Assembly: GCA_017303355.1 (NCBI GenBank)
Contig: JAFLCU010000003.1
Location: forward strand, 229,810 to 293,809
DNA: 64,000 bases
Origin: Caulobacterales bacterium
GTDB taxonomy: Bacteria > Pseudomonadota > Alphaproteobacteria > Caulobacterales > Aquidulcibacteraceae
Reading direction: 5' to 3'
Shown piece after piece: positions 10,001 to 17,191 of this stretch (position 1 is its first letter; each line of letters begins with the position of its first letter). Under the pieces are notes generated by a model, which saw only the letters and a list, made by a program, of their open reading frames with translations, was not told the origin of the DNA and ran no database searches. The translations under genes were made by a program, and so were the position numbers.

Positions 10001-10097
10001 CATGTTTGTGCTGATCGATCGGCTTGAACACTGGGTGCAGGGCTTCCTGCCAAAGCCGAGCACCGGCGAAAGCCACGCCCACACGCCCGCCGAATAA
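7011..10097 (+). CDS. RND multidrug efflux permease (HAE1/AcrB-like)
   Basis: 1028-aa proton-driven inner-membrane pump, full length for the family. It has an N-terminal TM helix (PPIVLILALLFAGWTAYG), a large periplasmic loop, helices 2-6 (from ALIEGALLACAVVFLILRDW), a second loop and helices 8-12. The TM4 motif LALVTGVLVDDAIVEIEN supplies the paired acidic residues of the proton relay. The C-terminal part contains LMGLVTKNSILLVDFA and GMIPAAAGWG, both typical. It is the last gene of the tetR-MFP-RND operon and ends 3 bases before a convergent gene. Substrates cannot be read from the sequence. Confidence 0.95.
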   Translation: MAWNISAGAIRNPIPPIVLILALLFAGWTAYGRLPINQLPNVDFGGFTVTVAQPGAAPVEMETQITQRIESALTAVEGVKRVTSTISPGVSQTTVEMESGNDLGRAVDDARDAINRIRSELPADITEPIITRIEAAAQPIGYYAVEGRGMTPQDISWFIDNDLQRELLAVPGVSQVQRMGGVDREIRIELDPARMLAYGVSADQINNQLRALNADLPGGQAEVAGQAQSIRTLGGAQSVAELAETRITASDGRVVRLGDLGTVTDSASDLQSISRYNGQPVVGFLVLRSRGASEVKVFDAMDERIRQIEERRPELQIREIGSTVEFIRGMHESSIHALIEGALLACAVVFLILRDWRSTLIAAAAIPLSIMPTFAGMEVLGFTLNMVTLIALALVTGVLVDDAIVEIENIVRHMRMGKSAYQASLEAADEIGLAVVATTFTIIAVFVPVSFMSGGMGVFFREFGLTVAMAAFFSLVVARLITPMMAAFFLSNAGHEEKPPGVILNIYKDALHWAIIHPWKTIGMGLLVFIVPVGLLIAGAIPAVVIPRFDSGMIQARVEIPPGTPVLQADHVLQQMSTRIREAVPEVEGVFTSMNGADGSAPDANIFIQLTDRDDRNRSGYAIQQVLRPVLADFPDYRSAFVQDQGGSSGSDITVQFVGQDPAAVNLAAERLAAAMNRLDSLTDVRSTSALRRPEIQIRPRQEDMARLGVTSASLASAIRIATSGDAEQNLPKFDLADRQIPIRTTIRSDRRQDLDAIRSLPVQSNLGAPVRLDAVSDVQFSLGEATIERRDRERAVTVGANVVPGVELSQAQQDVFNLPEANEPPPGARLAVGGQTEDFAEMTSAFGSAMLWGVILIYGVLVLLFRDFFQPITIMTALPLSIGGAFLGLIIANQPLSLFAFIGLLMLMGLVTKNSILLVDFAVERMHMGASRNTALMEAGMKRARPIIMTTFAMSAGMIPAAAGWGVDGTLRQGMGAAVIGGLMLSTLLSLVFVPAMFVLIDRLEHWVQGFLPKPSTGESHAHTPAE

Positions 10098-10100
10098 GAA

Positions 10101-11153
10101 CTAACGCAGCGCCGCCACCGCGGCAGCCGGGTCGTCGCTGAACACGCCATCAACGCCAGCCGCCGCGAACGCGCGAATCTCCGATTCCACGTCGCCGCGC
10201 TGGCGCAAATGATCCGGCGCGCCGGCGTCGCCGCGCCGCAGATCATTCGGCAGAAAATAATTCTCCGGCCTGAACGTCCACGGATGCACGACAAGCCCAG
10301 CACTATGCGCGCGCGCAACGAGATCGGTCGCGGGCAACGATGCATTCACAGCGTCGCGTGGCATGATAAGCGCCTTCTCCGACCCCAGGCCACGTGCGTA
10401 TTCGGCGATGTGGCGCAAGCCATCATCCGTCAGCATTCGCGCGTAGCTCAAATCCTGGCGATCCCACGGCCCGCCGTTCGCGGACACCAATTGCACGCAT
10501 TGCCAGCGGATCGATGACATTTGCGCCAGTTGCGGCAGCGGCCAAATCTCAAAGCACTGCACGAACATCTTGTCCGCCGCACTTTGCCCGCCATGCGCGC
10601 GCACCGTGGCAATGAACACAGGCACCGGATCAAGCCCCTGTTCCCGCAAAAACGTCGGATGCTTCAATTCGGGATACGTACCGACACCACGCGCCGCCGC
10701 CAGCGCCAGCACCTCCGCGAATGTCGGAATTTCTTCCTGGCCATTGAACGCCATGTTGGCTGGCCGCAATTGCGGGATGCGTTCAACGCAGCGCAGCATC
10801 TTCAGCTCGGCGAGCGTGAAATCCTCTACCCACCAGCCCGTCGCGGTTACGCCATCGACCGTCTTTTCCTTGCGCCGGTCGGCGAACGCGGCATGCGCCG
10901 CGACATCGGTCGTGCCTGAGATTTCATTCTCATGCCGGCAGACAAGCACGCCATCCTTCGTGATGACGAGATCGGGTTCGACAAAATCGGCGCCCTGCTC
11001 GATCGCCAAGCGATAAGCCGCCAATGTGTGCTCTGGCCGAAAGGCGCTGGCGCCGCGATGGGCGATTACGATCGGCCGTCGCGCCGGATTCTCACTCATG
11101 CTCGCGCACCCCGCCAAAGCCAGGGCGCCAACAAGCACATCGCGACGCCTCAC
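10101..11153 (-). CDS. Glycerophosphodiester phosphodiesterase (lipoprotein-like)
   Basis: Hydrolyses glycerophosphodiesters to glycerol-3-phosphate and an alcohol. The GDPD motif is clear: IVIAHRGASAFRPEHTLAAY, followed by GADFVEPDLVITKDGVLVCRHE (metal and catalytic His/Glu residues), and the C-terminal AAGVDGVFSDDP. The frame is open further upstream, but GTG at 11153 is the likely start. It overlaps the upstream stop as GTGA and opens a signal MRRRDVLVGALALAGC with an RR pair and lipobox LAGC, suggesting a Tat-type or Sec lipoprotein signal. That gives about 350 aa, usual for periplasmic GlpQ-type enzymes. It is the last gene of the acyl-CoA dehydrogenase operon. Confidence 0.85.
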   Translation of the reverse strand: MRRRDVLVGALALAGCASMSENPARRPIVIAHRGASAFRPEHTLAAYRLAIEQGADFVEPDLVITKDGVLVCRHENEISGTTDVAAHAAFADRRKEKTVDGVTATGWWVEDFTLAELKMLRCVERIPQLRPANMAFNGQEEIPTFAEVLALAAARGVGTYPELKHPTFLREQGLDPVPVFIATVRAHGGQSAADKMFVQCFEIWPLPQLAQMSSIRWQCVQLVSANGGPWDRQDLSYARMLTDDGLRHIAEYARGLGSEKALIMPRDAVNASLPATDLVARAHSAGLVVHPWTFRPENYFLPNDLRRGDAGAPDHLRQRGDVESEIRAFAAAGVDGVFSDDPAAAVAALR

Positions 11154-11539
11154 AAACGCTCGTCCTGCGGCGCAAGTTTTGTCGTCCACAAGCCCATGAA
11201 AAGGATCGACGCGCCAAACAGCAACGACCACGCACCGAACGTCGCATCCAAAGTCGCATCGATATTTGGAAAAGCATTCGGAAATTCGTGCGTTAGAAAG
11301 CCATTGAGCAACAGAAACGGCAGCGCCAAACCGATCGCCGCCTCACCCTCATCACCCGAGGCTTCGCCCAGCAGCTTCAACATAATCCAAGACAGGACCG
11401 CGCCGGCGACCGGCGCGGAGAGGAAGATCACCATGCGCAGCGATTCCTCGGGCACGAAGAAATATTGCCCGCCGAAGCGAAACACCGCCGCCACCGCGAG
11501 CCAAAGCAAGAAACCAAGCCCCATCGCGCGCATGATCAT
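11150..11539 (-). CDS. Four-helix membrane protein, resembles DUF5367
   Basis: About 129 aa with four hydrophobic segments (MGLGFLLWLAVAAVF; MVIFLSAPVAGAVLSWIML; AAIGLALPFLLLNGFL; FGAWSLLFGASILFMGLW). The start MRAMGLGFLLWL and FRFGGQYFF recall the DUF5367 family; that assignment is from memory and should be treated as tentative. I chose ATG 11539 because AGGAGG lies 9 bases upstream; an in-frame GTG at 11545 overlaps the preceding stop but is too close to that site. It is coupled to the 52-aa gene upstream and, by GTGA, to the phosphodiesterase gene downstream. Function unknown. Confidence 0.75.
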   Translation of the reverse strand: MIMRAMGLGFLLWLAVAAVFRFGGQYFFVPEESLRMVIFLSAPVAGAVLSWIMLKLLGEASGDEGEAAIGLALPFLLLNGFLTHEFPNAFPNIDATLDATFGAWSLLFGASILFMGLWTTKLAPQDERL

Positions 11540-11541
11540 GA

Positions 11542-11700
11542 TCACATCCCTCCTGACGGCTCACCCAGCGCCAACAACGCGCCCGCGACGTGAGCCAGCT
11601 TTTCGTCCGAAACAGGGCAGCCGATCGTTCCCGCCGCCGTTACGCGCAAATATTCGACAAGCGCCGCACGCCCTTCGCGCTCAAGCAAGTCTGCGCTCAT
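11542..11700 (-). CDS. Small 52-aa protein coupled to acyl-CoA dehydrogenase
   Basis: A 53-codon frame starting with ATG that overlaps the dehydrogenase stop as ATGA. It ends at a TGA that overlaps the possible GTG of the next gene. The protein begins MSADLLEREGRAALVEYL and ends LALGEPSGGM; it is mildly acidic, soluble, and contains one Cys (TIGCPVSD). The AGGAGGG that serves the next gene lies inside its last codons. The tight packing on both sides is the main evidence that it is translated; I recognise no family. Confidence 0.65.
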   Translation of the reverse strand: MSADLLEREGRAALVEYLRVTAAGTIGCPVSDEKLAHVAGALLALGEPSGGM

Positions 11701-12836
11701 GCCTTCAGCATTTCGCGCGAGACAATCACGCGCATAATTTCATTCGTGCCCTCCAGAATGCGGTGCACGCGCAGATCGCGCACGATGCGTTCGACCTCGT
11801 AGTCGGCCAGATAGCCGTAGCCGCCATGTAGCTGCAGCGCCTGATCGGCGACCTTGAATGCGGTATCGGTCACGAAGCGCTTGGCCATGGCGCAATATTT
11901 CGACGCGTCTGGCGCTTTCGCATCGAGCTTACGCGCGGCCGCGTGCAACAGCGCACGCGACGCGGCAAGATCGGTCGCCATGTCGGCCAAGGTGAATTGC
12001 GTGTTCTGGAACTCCGCGATTGGCTTGCCGAATTGCTTGCGGTCCTTCACGTATTGCAGCGCGCGATCCAGCGCATCCTGCGCACCGCCCAGCGCGCACG
12101 CCGCGATGTTCAAGCGCCCGCCATCAAGGCCCTTCATCGCATATTTGAAGCCTTCGCCTTCGGGGCCTACGCGATTGTCGGCGGGCACCTGGCAATCCTC
12201 AAAATTCACGATCGCCGTCGGCTGCGCGCGCCAGCCCATCTTGTCTTCGGCCTTGCCGAACGAGAGACCCTTCGCGCCGCTCTCAACCAGCAGCGTGGAC
12301 ACGCCCTTCGGCCCGTCCTCGCCGGTCCGACACATGAGCACGTAGAGATCGGAGAATCCGGCGCCGGAGATAAAGGCCTTGGAGCCGTTGACGACGTACT
12401 GCGAATTGCCGTCCGGCTTCGCGCTGGTGCGCAACGCTGCCGCATCCGAGCCCGAGCCTGGCTCAGTCAAACAATAAGACGCGATCGTCTCCATCGTCGT
12501 CAGCTTCGGCAGCCAGCGCGCGCGCTGCTCAGCGCTCGCGAAACTGTCGATCATCCACGAGCACATATTGTGGATCGAAAGAAACGCCGCCGTTGAGATG
12601 CAGCCGCGCGAAAGCTCTTCAAAGATGAGCGCCGCGTCGAGACGCGTGAGGCCCGAGCCGCCATGCTCCTCGCTGACATAAATCCCGGCAAAGCCGAGCG
12701 CGGCGAGTTCTTGCAGCACGCCGCGATTGAGTCCCTCGTCTTCCCAGCGCGCCGCGTTGGGCCGCAATTTTTCTTGCGCAAACGCGCGCGCGGTTTCGAC
12801 AATAAGTTGTTGGTCTTCCGTGAGTTCGGCGGACAT
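11697..12836 (-). CDS. Acyl-CoA dehydrogenase (short/branched-chain type)
   Basis: FAD-dependent alpha,beta-dehydrogenation of an acyl-CoA, 379 aa. Family features: N-terminal helical domain from LTEDQQLIVETARAFA, FAD-contact stretch SYCLTEPGSGSDAAALRTSA, C-terminal GGRLNIAACALGGAQDALDRAL, RKQFGKPIAEFQNTQF, QLHGGYGYLADYEVER and RVHRILEGTNEIMR. The pattern is closest to isobutyryl- or short-chain acyl-CoA dehydrogenases, which would place it in valine or related catabolism; the exact substrate is inferred. ATG 12836 is chosen, with AGAGGG close upstream; the frame extends further but without motif support. It heads a four-gene run with the 52-aa protein, the DUF5367-like protein and the phosphodiesterase. 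Confidence 0.92.
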   Translation of the reverse strand: MSAELTEDQQLIVETARAFAQEKLRPNAARWEDEGLNRGVLQELAALGFAGIYVSEEHGGSGLTRLDAALIFEELSRGCISTAAFLSIHNMCSWMIDSFASAEQRARWLPKLTTMETIASYCLTEPGSGSDAAALRTSAKPDGNSQYVVNGSKAFISGAGFSDLYVLMCRTGEDGPKGVSTLLVESGAKGLSFGKAEDKMGWRAQPTAIVNFEDCQVPADNRVGPEGEGFKYAMKGLDGGRLNIAACALGGAQDALDRALQYVKDRKQFGKPIAEFQNTQFTLADMATDLAASRALLHAAARKLDAKAPDASKYCAMAKRFVTDTAFKVADQALQLHGGYGYLADYEVERIVRDLRVHRILEGTNEIMRVIVSREMLKA

Positions 12837-12896
12837 TGTTCCCTCTTTTGCCCGCCTTATAACCCGCTCCTGCCGCAACGCCAGCGTTCCGGGCGA

Positions 12897-12921
12897 GGAA
12901 CCGACCCGCCGTTCATGTGTT
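12897..12921 (+). promoter_or_regulatory. Possible EcfG-type stress promoter for first small lipoprotein
   Basis: GGAAC (12897-12901), 16 bases, then TGTT (12918-12921). The alphaproteobacterial general-stress sigma factor EcfG recognises GGAAC-N16/17-CGTT, so this is a one-mismatch candidate. It lies about 43 bases before the lipoprotein start. It is supported mainly by the better copy in front of the neighbouring paralogue. Confidence 0.4.
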
Positions 12922-12963
12922 TGGTTGTGCCGCCCCGCACGGAGGGCGCTCAAAGGAGACGAC

Positions 12964-13224
12964 ATGCGCAAAGCCATCGCCACCGCGCTCGCCGCCGCCG
13001 CCATGCTGAGCCTGGCCGCCTGCGGTGAGAATAACGCCGAGCAAGCCGGCGAAAACCTGGATTCCTCGATCGAAGAAGCCACGCAGGGTCACGAAAATCT
13101 GGGCGACGGACCGCTCGAACAAGCGGGCGAAGCCATCGATGAAACGACCGGCAACAACCAGAATAATGACGCCGCCGATGCGCTGAACGATGCGACTGAC
13201 GGCGACGCCAGCACCAATCCGTAA
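12964..13224 (+). CDS. Small acidic lipoprotein, copy 1
   Basis: 86 aa with a lipoprotein signal peptide ending in LSLAAC. The mature part is strongly acidic and Asn/Gln/Gly rich with no Cys other than the acylated one. It contains DGPLEQAGEAIDETT, nearly repeated in the next gene (QGPMEEAGEAVDEAT), so the two are tandem paralogues. AAAGGAGA precedes the ATG at good spacing. Likely an envelope lipoprotein; the mature helix pattern recalls entericidin- or LEA-like stress peptides, but that is only a resemblance. A candidate EcfG promoter lies upstream. Confidence 0.8.
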   Translation: MRKAIATALAAAAMLSLAACGENNAEQAGENLDSSIEEATQGHENLGDGPLEQAGEAIDETTGNNQNNDAADALNDATDGDASTNP

Positions 13225-13252
13225 GGAACTGTGTTCGTGTGAACACGTTCAC
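13225..13252 (+). promoter_or_regulatory. EcfG-type promoter plus overlapping palindrome
   Basis: GGAAC (13225-13229), exactly 16 bases, then CGTT (13246-13249): an exact match to the known EcfG consensus. It starts on the base after the stop codon of lipoprotein copy 1 and lies about 40 bases before copy 2. A palindrome GTGAAC-AC-GTTCAC (13239-13252) covers the -10 element and could be an operator. Promoter and operator activity are inferred from sequence only. Confidence 0.6.
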
Positions 13253-13288
13253 TTATCCGGCGGCGCTGGCCGTCGAGAGGAGAGACCA

Positions 13289-13540
13289 ATGTTGAAATCT
13301 CTGCTGGCGGTCACTGCGGCTGCCGCGCTGCTGGGCGTCGCCGCGTGCGGCCAAGGCGCGAACGAAGAAGCCGGCGAAGCCGCTGACACCGCCTACGAAC
13401 AATCCACCACCGGCGCGACCGACCTGGGCCAAGGCCCGATGGAAGAAGCCGGCGAAGCTGTTGACGAAGCGACCGAAGGCGCGCCGTCAGGCACAACGCC
13501 GACGACCCCAGAACCGGCGCCGACAACGACCACGCCGTAA
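13289..13540 (+). CDS. Small acidic lipoprotein, copy 2
   Basis: 83 aa with signal peptide and lipobox GVAAC. The mature part has an acidic Ala/Gly/Glu region with GQGPMEEAGEAVDEAT, shared with copy 1, and a Thr/Pro tail (TPTTPEPAPTTTTP) likely to be flexible. GAGAGGAGAGA upstream of the ATG is a strong ribosome-binding site. The exact EcfG promoter match upstream and the 14-bp hairpin terminator downstream make it a single-gene unit. An envelope stress role is inferred from the promoter. Confidence 0.82.
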   Translation: MLKSLLAVTAAAALLGVAACGQGANEEAGEAADTAYEQSTTGATDLGQGPMEEAGEAVDEATEGAPSGTTPTTPEPAPTTTTP

Positions 13541-13561
13541 CGCAAACGGCGATTGCGAACC

Positions 13562-13597
13562 AACTCCCCGTGCGCCAGAACGCGCACGGGGAGTTTT
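13562..13597 (+). terminator. Perfect 14-bp stem terminator overlapping the next gene's ribosome-binding site
   Basis: AACTCCCCGTGCGC (13562-13575), loop CAGAAC, and the exact complement GCGCACGGGGAGTT (13582-13595) ending in TTTT. It should terminate the lipoprotein transcript. The only plausible Shine-Dalgarno of the following transporter (GGGGAG, 13588-13593) is inside the 3' arm, five bases before its ATG. Confidence 0.8.
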
Positions 13598-13598
13598 C

Positions 13599-14483
13599 AT
13601 GTTTGGCCGTTTGCCGCCCGCGCTTGTGCTGACAGGCGCCATCGTCGCTGGCGCGGCGATGGATGCGACGATCAAATATCTCTCGCTGACCAACCACGTG
13701 TTGCTGGTCGCGTTCGGTCGCTATTTGTTTGGCGCGATCTTCTCCTTTGGCATTTGGTGGCGCGCTGGGCGGCCACTCATCGACCGCGAGATGTGGCGCG
13801 CGCATAGCTTGCGTGGTTTCGTCATCGCCGCCTGCGCGGTCACATTCTTTTGGGCGCTCAGCGTACTACCACTCGCGGAAGCGGTAACGCTTTCCTTCGT
13901 TTATCCCTTGCTCGCGCCCTTCGTGGCGCGCGTCGTGCTGAAAGAGACCATACGCCCGTCGAGCGTGCTGTGCGCGCTTGTCGGCTTCGGCGGCGTGATC
14001 GTTGCTATGCAAGGCGCGCCGAGCGAAGCCGAGGCGCCGCAGCACGATCTCGGCGTGGCCGCCGTGCTCGTTTCCGCCGCGTTTTTCTCCGTCGCCATGG
14101 TGCTGCTGCGCGAACGTGCGCAGAAAGACGGCGCTCCGATCGTCGGTCTCATGACGAGTCTGATACCAGGCATCATCCTCATCGCGCCCACCATCGCGTT
14201 CGCGACGCCGCCGCGGCTCGGCGATTGGCTCTTCTTCCTGCAATTGGGCGCGCTGGCGGCCGTGTTCATGTACTTGATGGCGCAGGCCTATGCGCGCGCG
14301 GAAGCGCAGCAGCTCGCGCCCATCCACTACACTGAATTGCTGTGGGCGAGCATGATCGGCTTCGTGATTTTTCATGAAACACCGCGCCCAGAAATCTATG
14401 CCGGCGCCGCTTTGATCATCGCCGCATGCCTCTATGCGGCCTATGATGAACGCCGGCTTTCCCGCCTGACGGAGTCGACATGA
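13599..14483 (+). CDS. DMT-superfamily transporter (EamA, RhaT-like)
   Basis: 294-aa integral membrane protein with ten predicted helices arranged as two EamA repeats. The first repeat ends with LSVLPLAEAVTLSFVYPLLAPFVARV-type signature; the second has AQAYARAEAQQLAPIHYTELLWA and FHETPRPEIYAGAALIIA, the typical second EamA block. Family members export or import small metabolites; the substrate is not deducible. The frame is open upstream, but ATG 13599 matches the family N-terminus (FGRLPPALVLTGAI). The next gene overlaps by ATGA. Its ribosome-binding site is embedded in the terminator hairpin of the lipoprotein gene, so read-through transcripts may translate poorly. Confidence 0.88.
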   Translation: MFGRLPPALVLTGAIVAGAAMDATIKYLSLTNHVLLVAFGRYLFGAIFSFGIWWRAGRPLIDREMWRAHSLRGFVIAACAVTFFWALSVLPLAEAVTLSFVYPLLAPFVARVVLKETIRPSSVLCALVGFGGVIVAMQGAPSEAEAPQHDLGVAAVLVSAAFFSVAMVLLRERAQKDGAPIVGLMTSLIPGIILIAPTIAFATPPRLGDWLFFLQLGALAAVFMYLMAQAYARAEAQQLAPIHYTELLWASMIGFVIFHETPRPEIYAGAALIIAACLYAAYDERRLSRLTEST

Positions 14484-14875
14484 GCAACCCCGCCGAAATG
14501 ATGCCCTTCGCCAAGACGATGGGTGTTCAAGTCAGCGAAGCCAGCGCCGAGCGCGTCGTCGGCACGCTTCTCGTACGCGACGATCTCTGCACCGTCGGCG
14601 GCATTCTGCATGGCGGCGCGATCATGGCGTTCGCCGATTCACTCGGCGCCATTGGCGGTTTCCTATCACTGCCGGAAGGCGCAACCGGCACTACGACGCT
14701 TGAAAGCAAGACCAATTTCCTGGGCAGCGCCAAAGCCGGCGTGACGGTGCGCGGCGAAACCACGCCCGTGCATCGCGGCAAACGGACAAGTGTCTGGCAA
14801 ACCAAGATCACCACGGACGATGGAAAGTCGGTGGCGCTCGTGCTGCAGACACAAATGACGCTGTTTAGGGACTAA
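14480..14875 (+). CDS. PaaI-type hotdog thioesterase
   Basis: 131-aa hotdog-fold acyl-CoA thioesterase. The family block CTVGGILHGGAIMAFADSLGAIGG carries the HGG turn and the acidic residue on the central helix. It is followed by ESKTNFLGSAKAG and VHRGKRTSVWQTKI. Length is normal for PaaI/YbgC-like proteins, which hydrolyse aryl- or short-chain acyl-CoA thioesters as tetramers. It is translationally coupled to the DMT transporter gene (ATGA). The substrate is not known. Confidence 0.88.
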   Translation: MSNPAEMMPFAKTMGVQVSEASAERVVGTLLVRDDLCTVGGILHGGAIMAFADSLGAIGGFLSLPEGATGTTTLESKTNFLGSAKAGVTVRGETTPVHRGKRTSVWQTKITTDDGKSVALVLQTQMTLFRD

Positions 14876-14879
14876 AGCG

Positions 14880-14980
14880 CATTCCCCTTCTCCCCTGCGG
14901 AGAAGGGGAATGCGGATGAGGGGCGAGCTGAGCGCCCCTCATCCGGTCGCCGCGCGCCACCCTCTCCGCGGGGAGAGGGT
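14880..14980. repeat. Triple palindrome between convergent genes (REP-like)
   Basis: Three hairpins in a row: CATTCCCCTTCTCC/GGAGAAGGGGAATG (14880-14912), CGGATGAGGGGCG/CGCCCCTCATCCG (14913-14945), and ACCCTCTCC/GGAGAGGGT (14959-14980). All arms are perfect. It fills the gap between the convergent thioesterase and EF-G-like genes. It resembles the CCCTCTCC repeats common in proteobacteria, and related sequence occurs near 53.0 kb. It probably also ends transcription from both sides, though there is no clear T run. Confidence 0.8.
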
Positions 14981-14987
14981 TATACAC

Positions 14988-16985
14988 CTAAGCCGCCGCG
15001 TGGTGCGCGCGCTTGGCGGCGTCGTCCGCGCGACGCCCCGTCAGTTCGACCATATGATCGAACTCGGCTTGATACGTCGCCAGCCCTTGCGTCATCGAGC
15101 GCAGATCGATGATGAAATTCTGCCGCTCGCTGTGCGGCAGATAGGCCTCGACCTTATCCCACCCGGGCCAACCTTCGCGCGGCTCGAAGCCAAGAATCTG
15201 GCCGTTGTGCGCCGAGACCGCCGAATTGATTTTCGGCGTGCCCGCATTCGGCGTGTAGATCGTGAGCTTCTCGACAGGCTCGAGGATCACGGAATCGCAT
15301 TCCGCCAGCGCCTCGCTCATGCCGATCCTTCCCGCCATCTGGAATGCGAGTTCGCTGGAATCCACCGAGTGGAACGAGCCGTCGATCAAGGTGACCTGCA
15401 CATCAACAACGGGAAAGCCTTTCGGCCCCTTCGCCATCGCGTCCTTCACACCCGCCTCGACGGCCGGAATCCATTGGCGTGGAATGGCGCCGCCAGTGAT
15501 TTTATCGACGAACTGGAAGCCGCTACCACGCGGCAAGGGCTGCACTTGAATAACGCAATCGCCGAACTGGCCGTGTCCGCCGGTTTGCTTCTTGTGCCGA
15601 CCACGCTTCTCGGCGCTCTTGCGAATGCTTTCCTGATAGGGCGTGGACGGCCGTTGCGCCGAAACCTCAACGCCGAAGCGCGACTTCAGACGATCGAGCA
15701 CCGTGCGCAGGTGCGGTTCGCCTTGCCCCTGCAACAAAATCTCATGTGTCGTTTGATCGTGAACAACAGCGAGGCCCGCATCTTCTTCCACGAGCTTTTG
15801 CAGCGCGCCGGAGAGGCGCACATCGTCTTTCCGATCCTTGGTGGCGATCGCCAGCTGATAAACTGGGAAACGCTTTTCAAACGGCGCCCTGATCTTTGCC
15901 GCCGCGCCGCCAACGCCCAGCATATCGCCGGCGGCGACCGGATCGAGCTTGCCGATCGCGACGACATCGCCTTCGCGCGCATCGCTGATCTTCTTCGTCT
16001 GGCCATTGTTCACGGAGAAAAGCGCGCCCGGCCGCTGTGATGATCCATCACTCAAGGTCACCGGCGCGCTATCCGAGATAGGCCCACCGAACGCGCGCGC
16101 GAAAGCAAGCTTGCCGGCCTGCCCCGCGTGCGAAATTTTCATCACGTAGGCGCCCGCACCCTTGAAACCCAAGCGCTCCGCCGCATGCTTCGGCTCCGGC
16201 GTGTCGTGGCGCAAAGCTTTCAGCAACCGGCGAACGCCAGCGCCTTGCGCCGTGGCGCCAAAGAACACGGGCGCGATCAAGCCTTCGCGCGTCTCGCGCA
16301 CAAGATCGGCGAACACCGTGTCTTGATCAGGTGTGACATCGGAGAGCAATTTCTCCATCAGCGCGTCATCGAAATCGGCGAGCTGTTCGAGCATATGGAA
16401 ACGCGCTTCGGTCTCGCGCTCGGCATGGTCGGCCGGAATATCGATGCGCTGCGACGGCTTGCCCGGCTGATAAAGAAACGCGCGCTCCATCGCCAGGTCG
16501 ACGAAGCCGGCGACGTGATCATCCTTCCAGATCGGAACCTGACGCGCCACGAGCGGCAGCGCGCTGACACTCTGTAGAACTTCCAGTAAATCGCGAATGC
16601 GCCCCCGCGCGGTGTCGATCTTGTTGATGAAGATCGCGTGCGGCACTTTCAAGTCTTCGATCGCTTTCAGGAACGGCTGCAACAGCACCGCCTTATCCGG
16701 ATCGGGATCGGCGACCACGATCGCCATGTCCGCCGCCGGCAGCGCAAAATCCGCGTCGGCGAGAAAATCGACCGCGCCGGGCGCGTCGATCAGCGCGTAG
16801 TGATCGCCCATATAGTCGATGGCGGTGAAGCCGGTTTCGGTGGATTGGCCTGCCGCGGTCGGGACTGCGCCCGATCCGCCCGAGGCGGCCGATGCCAGAG
16901 CTTGAATCAACGCCGTCTTGCCCGCCCCGGTCGGACCGACGACGGCGATTGCCCTCACAATGTTGCTCGATTTATTCGCGGACAT
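14988..16985 (-). CDS. Elongation factor G-like GTPase
   Basis: 665-aa translational GTPase related to EF-G. Domain I has G1 GPTGAGKT, G3 DAPG and G4 NKID. Domains II-V follow, with RGRHKKQTGGHGQFGDCVIQV (the EF-G domain IV start) and IYTPNAGTPKINSAVSAHNGQILGFEPREGW near the end. It is shorter and more diverged than canonical FusA, and no rpsL/rpsG/tuf genes are adjacent, so it is a paralogue of the EF-G-like type rather than the main elongation factor. ATG 16985 is chosen because GGGAGG lies 7 bases upstream; the ATG at 17000 has none. Its precise job (elongation, recycling or stress) is unknown. Confidence 0.88.
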   Translation of the reverse strand: MSANKSSNIVRAIAVVGPTGAGKTALIQALASAASGGSGAVPTAAGQSTETGFTAIDYMGDHYALIDAPGAVDFLADADFALPAADMAIVVADPDPDKAVLLQPFLKAIEDLKVPHAIFINKIDTARGRIRDLLEVLQSVSALPLVARQVPIWKDDHVAGFVDLAMERAFLYQPGKPSQRIDIPADHAERETEARFHMLEQLADFDDALMEKLLSDVTPDQDTVFADLVRETREGLIAPVFFGATAQGAGVRRLLKALRHDTPEPKHAAERLGFKGAGAYVMKISHAGQAGKLAFARAFGGPISDSAPVTLSDGSSQRPGALFSVNNGQTKKISDAREGDVVAIGKLDPVAAGDMLGVGGAAAKIRAPFEKRFPVYQLAIATKDRKDDVRLSGALQKLVEEDAGLAVVHDQTTHEILLQGQGEPHLRTVLDRLKSRFGVEVSAQRPSTPYQESIRKSAEKRGRHKKQTGGHGQFGDCVIQVQPLPRGSGFQFVDKITGGAIPRQWIPAVEAGVKDAMAKGPKGFPVVDVQVTLIDGSFHSVDSSELAFQMAGRIGMSEALAECDSVILEPVEKLTIYTPNAGTPKINSAVSAHNGQILGFEPREGWPGWDKVEAYLPHSERQNFIIDLRSMTQGLATYQAEFDHMVELTGRRADDAAKRAHHAAA

Positions 16986-17191
16986 AAGGCTGCCTCCCAT
17001 TCGGTTGGGCGGCGCCCCATGCGCGGATCGTGCGGCGGGCGCCGCTTCTCGCTTATGGCGGCCTGTCGAGGCCGTGCGGACACTCTTTCACGAAGCGAAA
17101 CGGTGCGCAACGGGAACGGTGAACGACCCGCGCGTCACAAGCGCCCCCTTCCCGGACGTGGCGCCGGGCCTAGCCGGGAACGGGCGCCGCA

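Noticed and set aside
12838..12896. GGAAC-like sequence as a promoter for the acyl-CoA dehydrogenase
   Set aside because: The GGAAC lies on the strand of the lipoprotein gene; on the dehydrogenase strand the spacing to any CGTT is wrong.
14880..14980. Reading the triple palindrome as a classical terminator only
   Set aside because: There is no clear T run, and the same CCCTCTCC units recur at 53 kb, so it is listed as a repeat that may also stop transcription.
17001..17191. Gap between the EF-G-like and MerR genes as a possible small gene or RNA
   Set aside because: G+C-rich with a few short hairpins; no frame has a ribosome-binding site and no RNA family pattern was seen.
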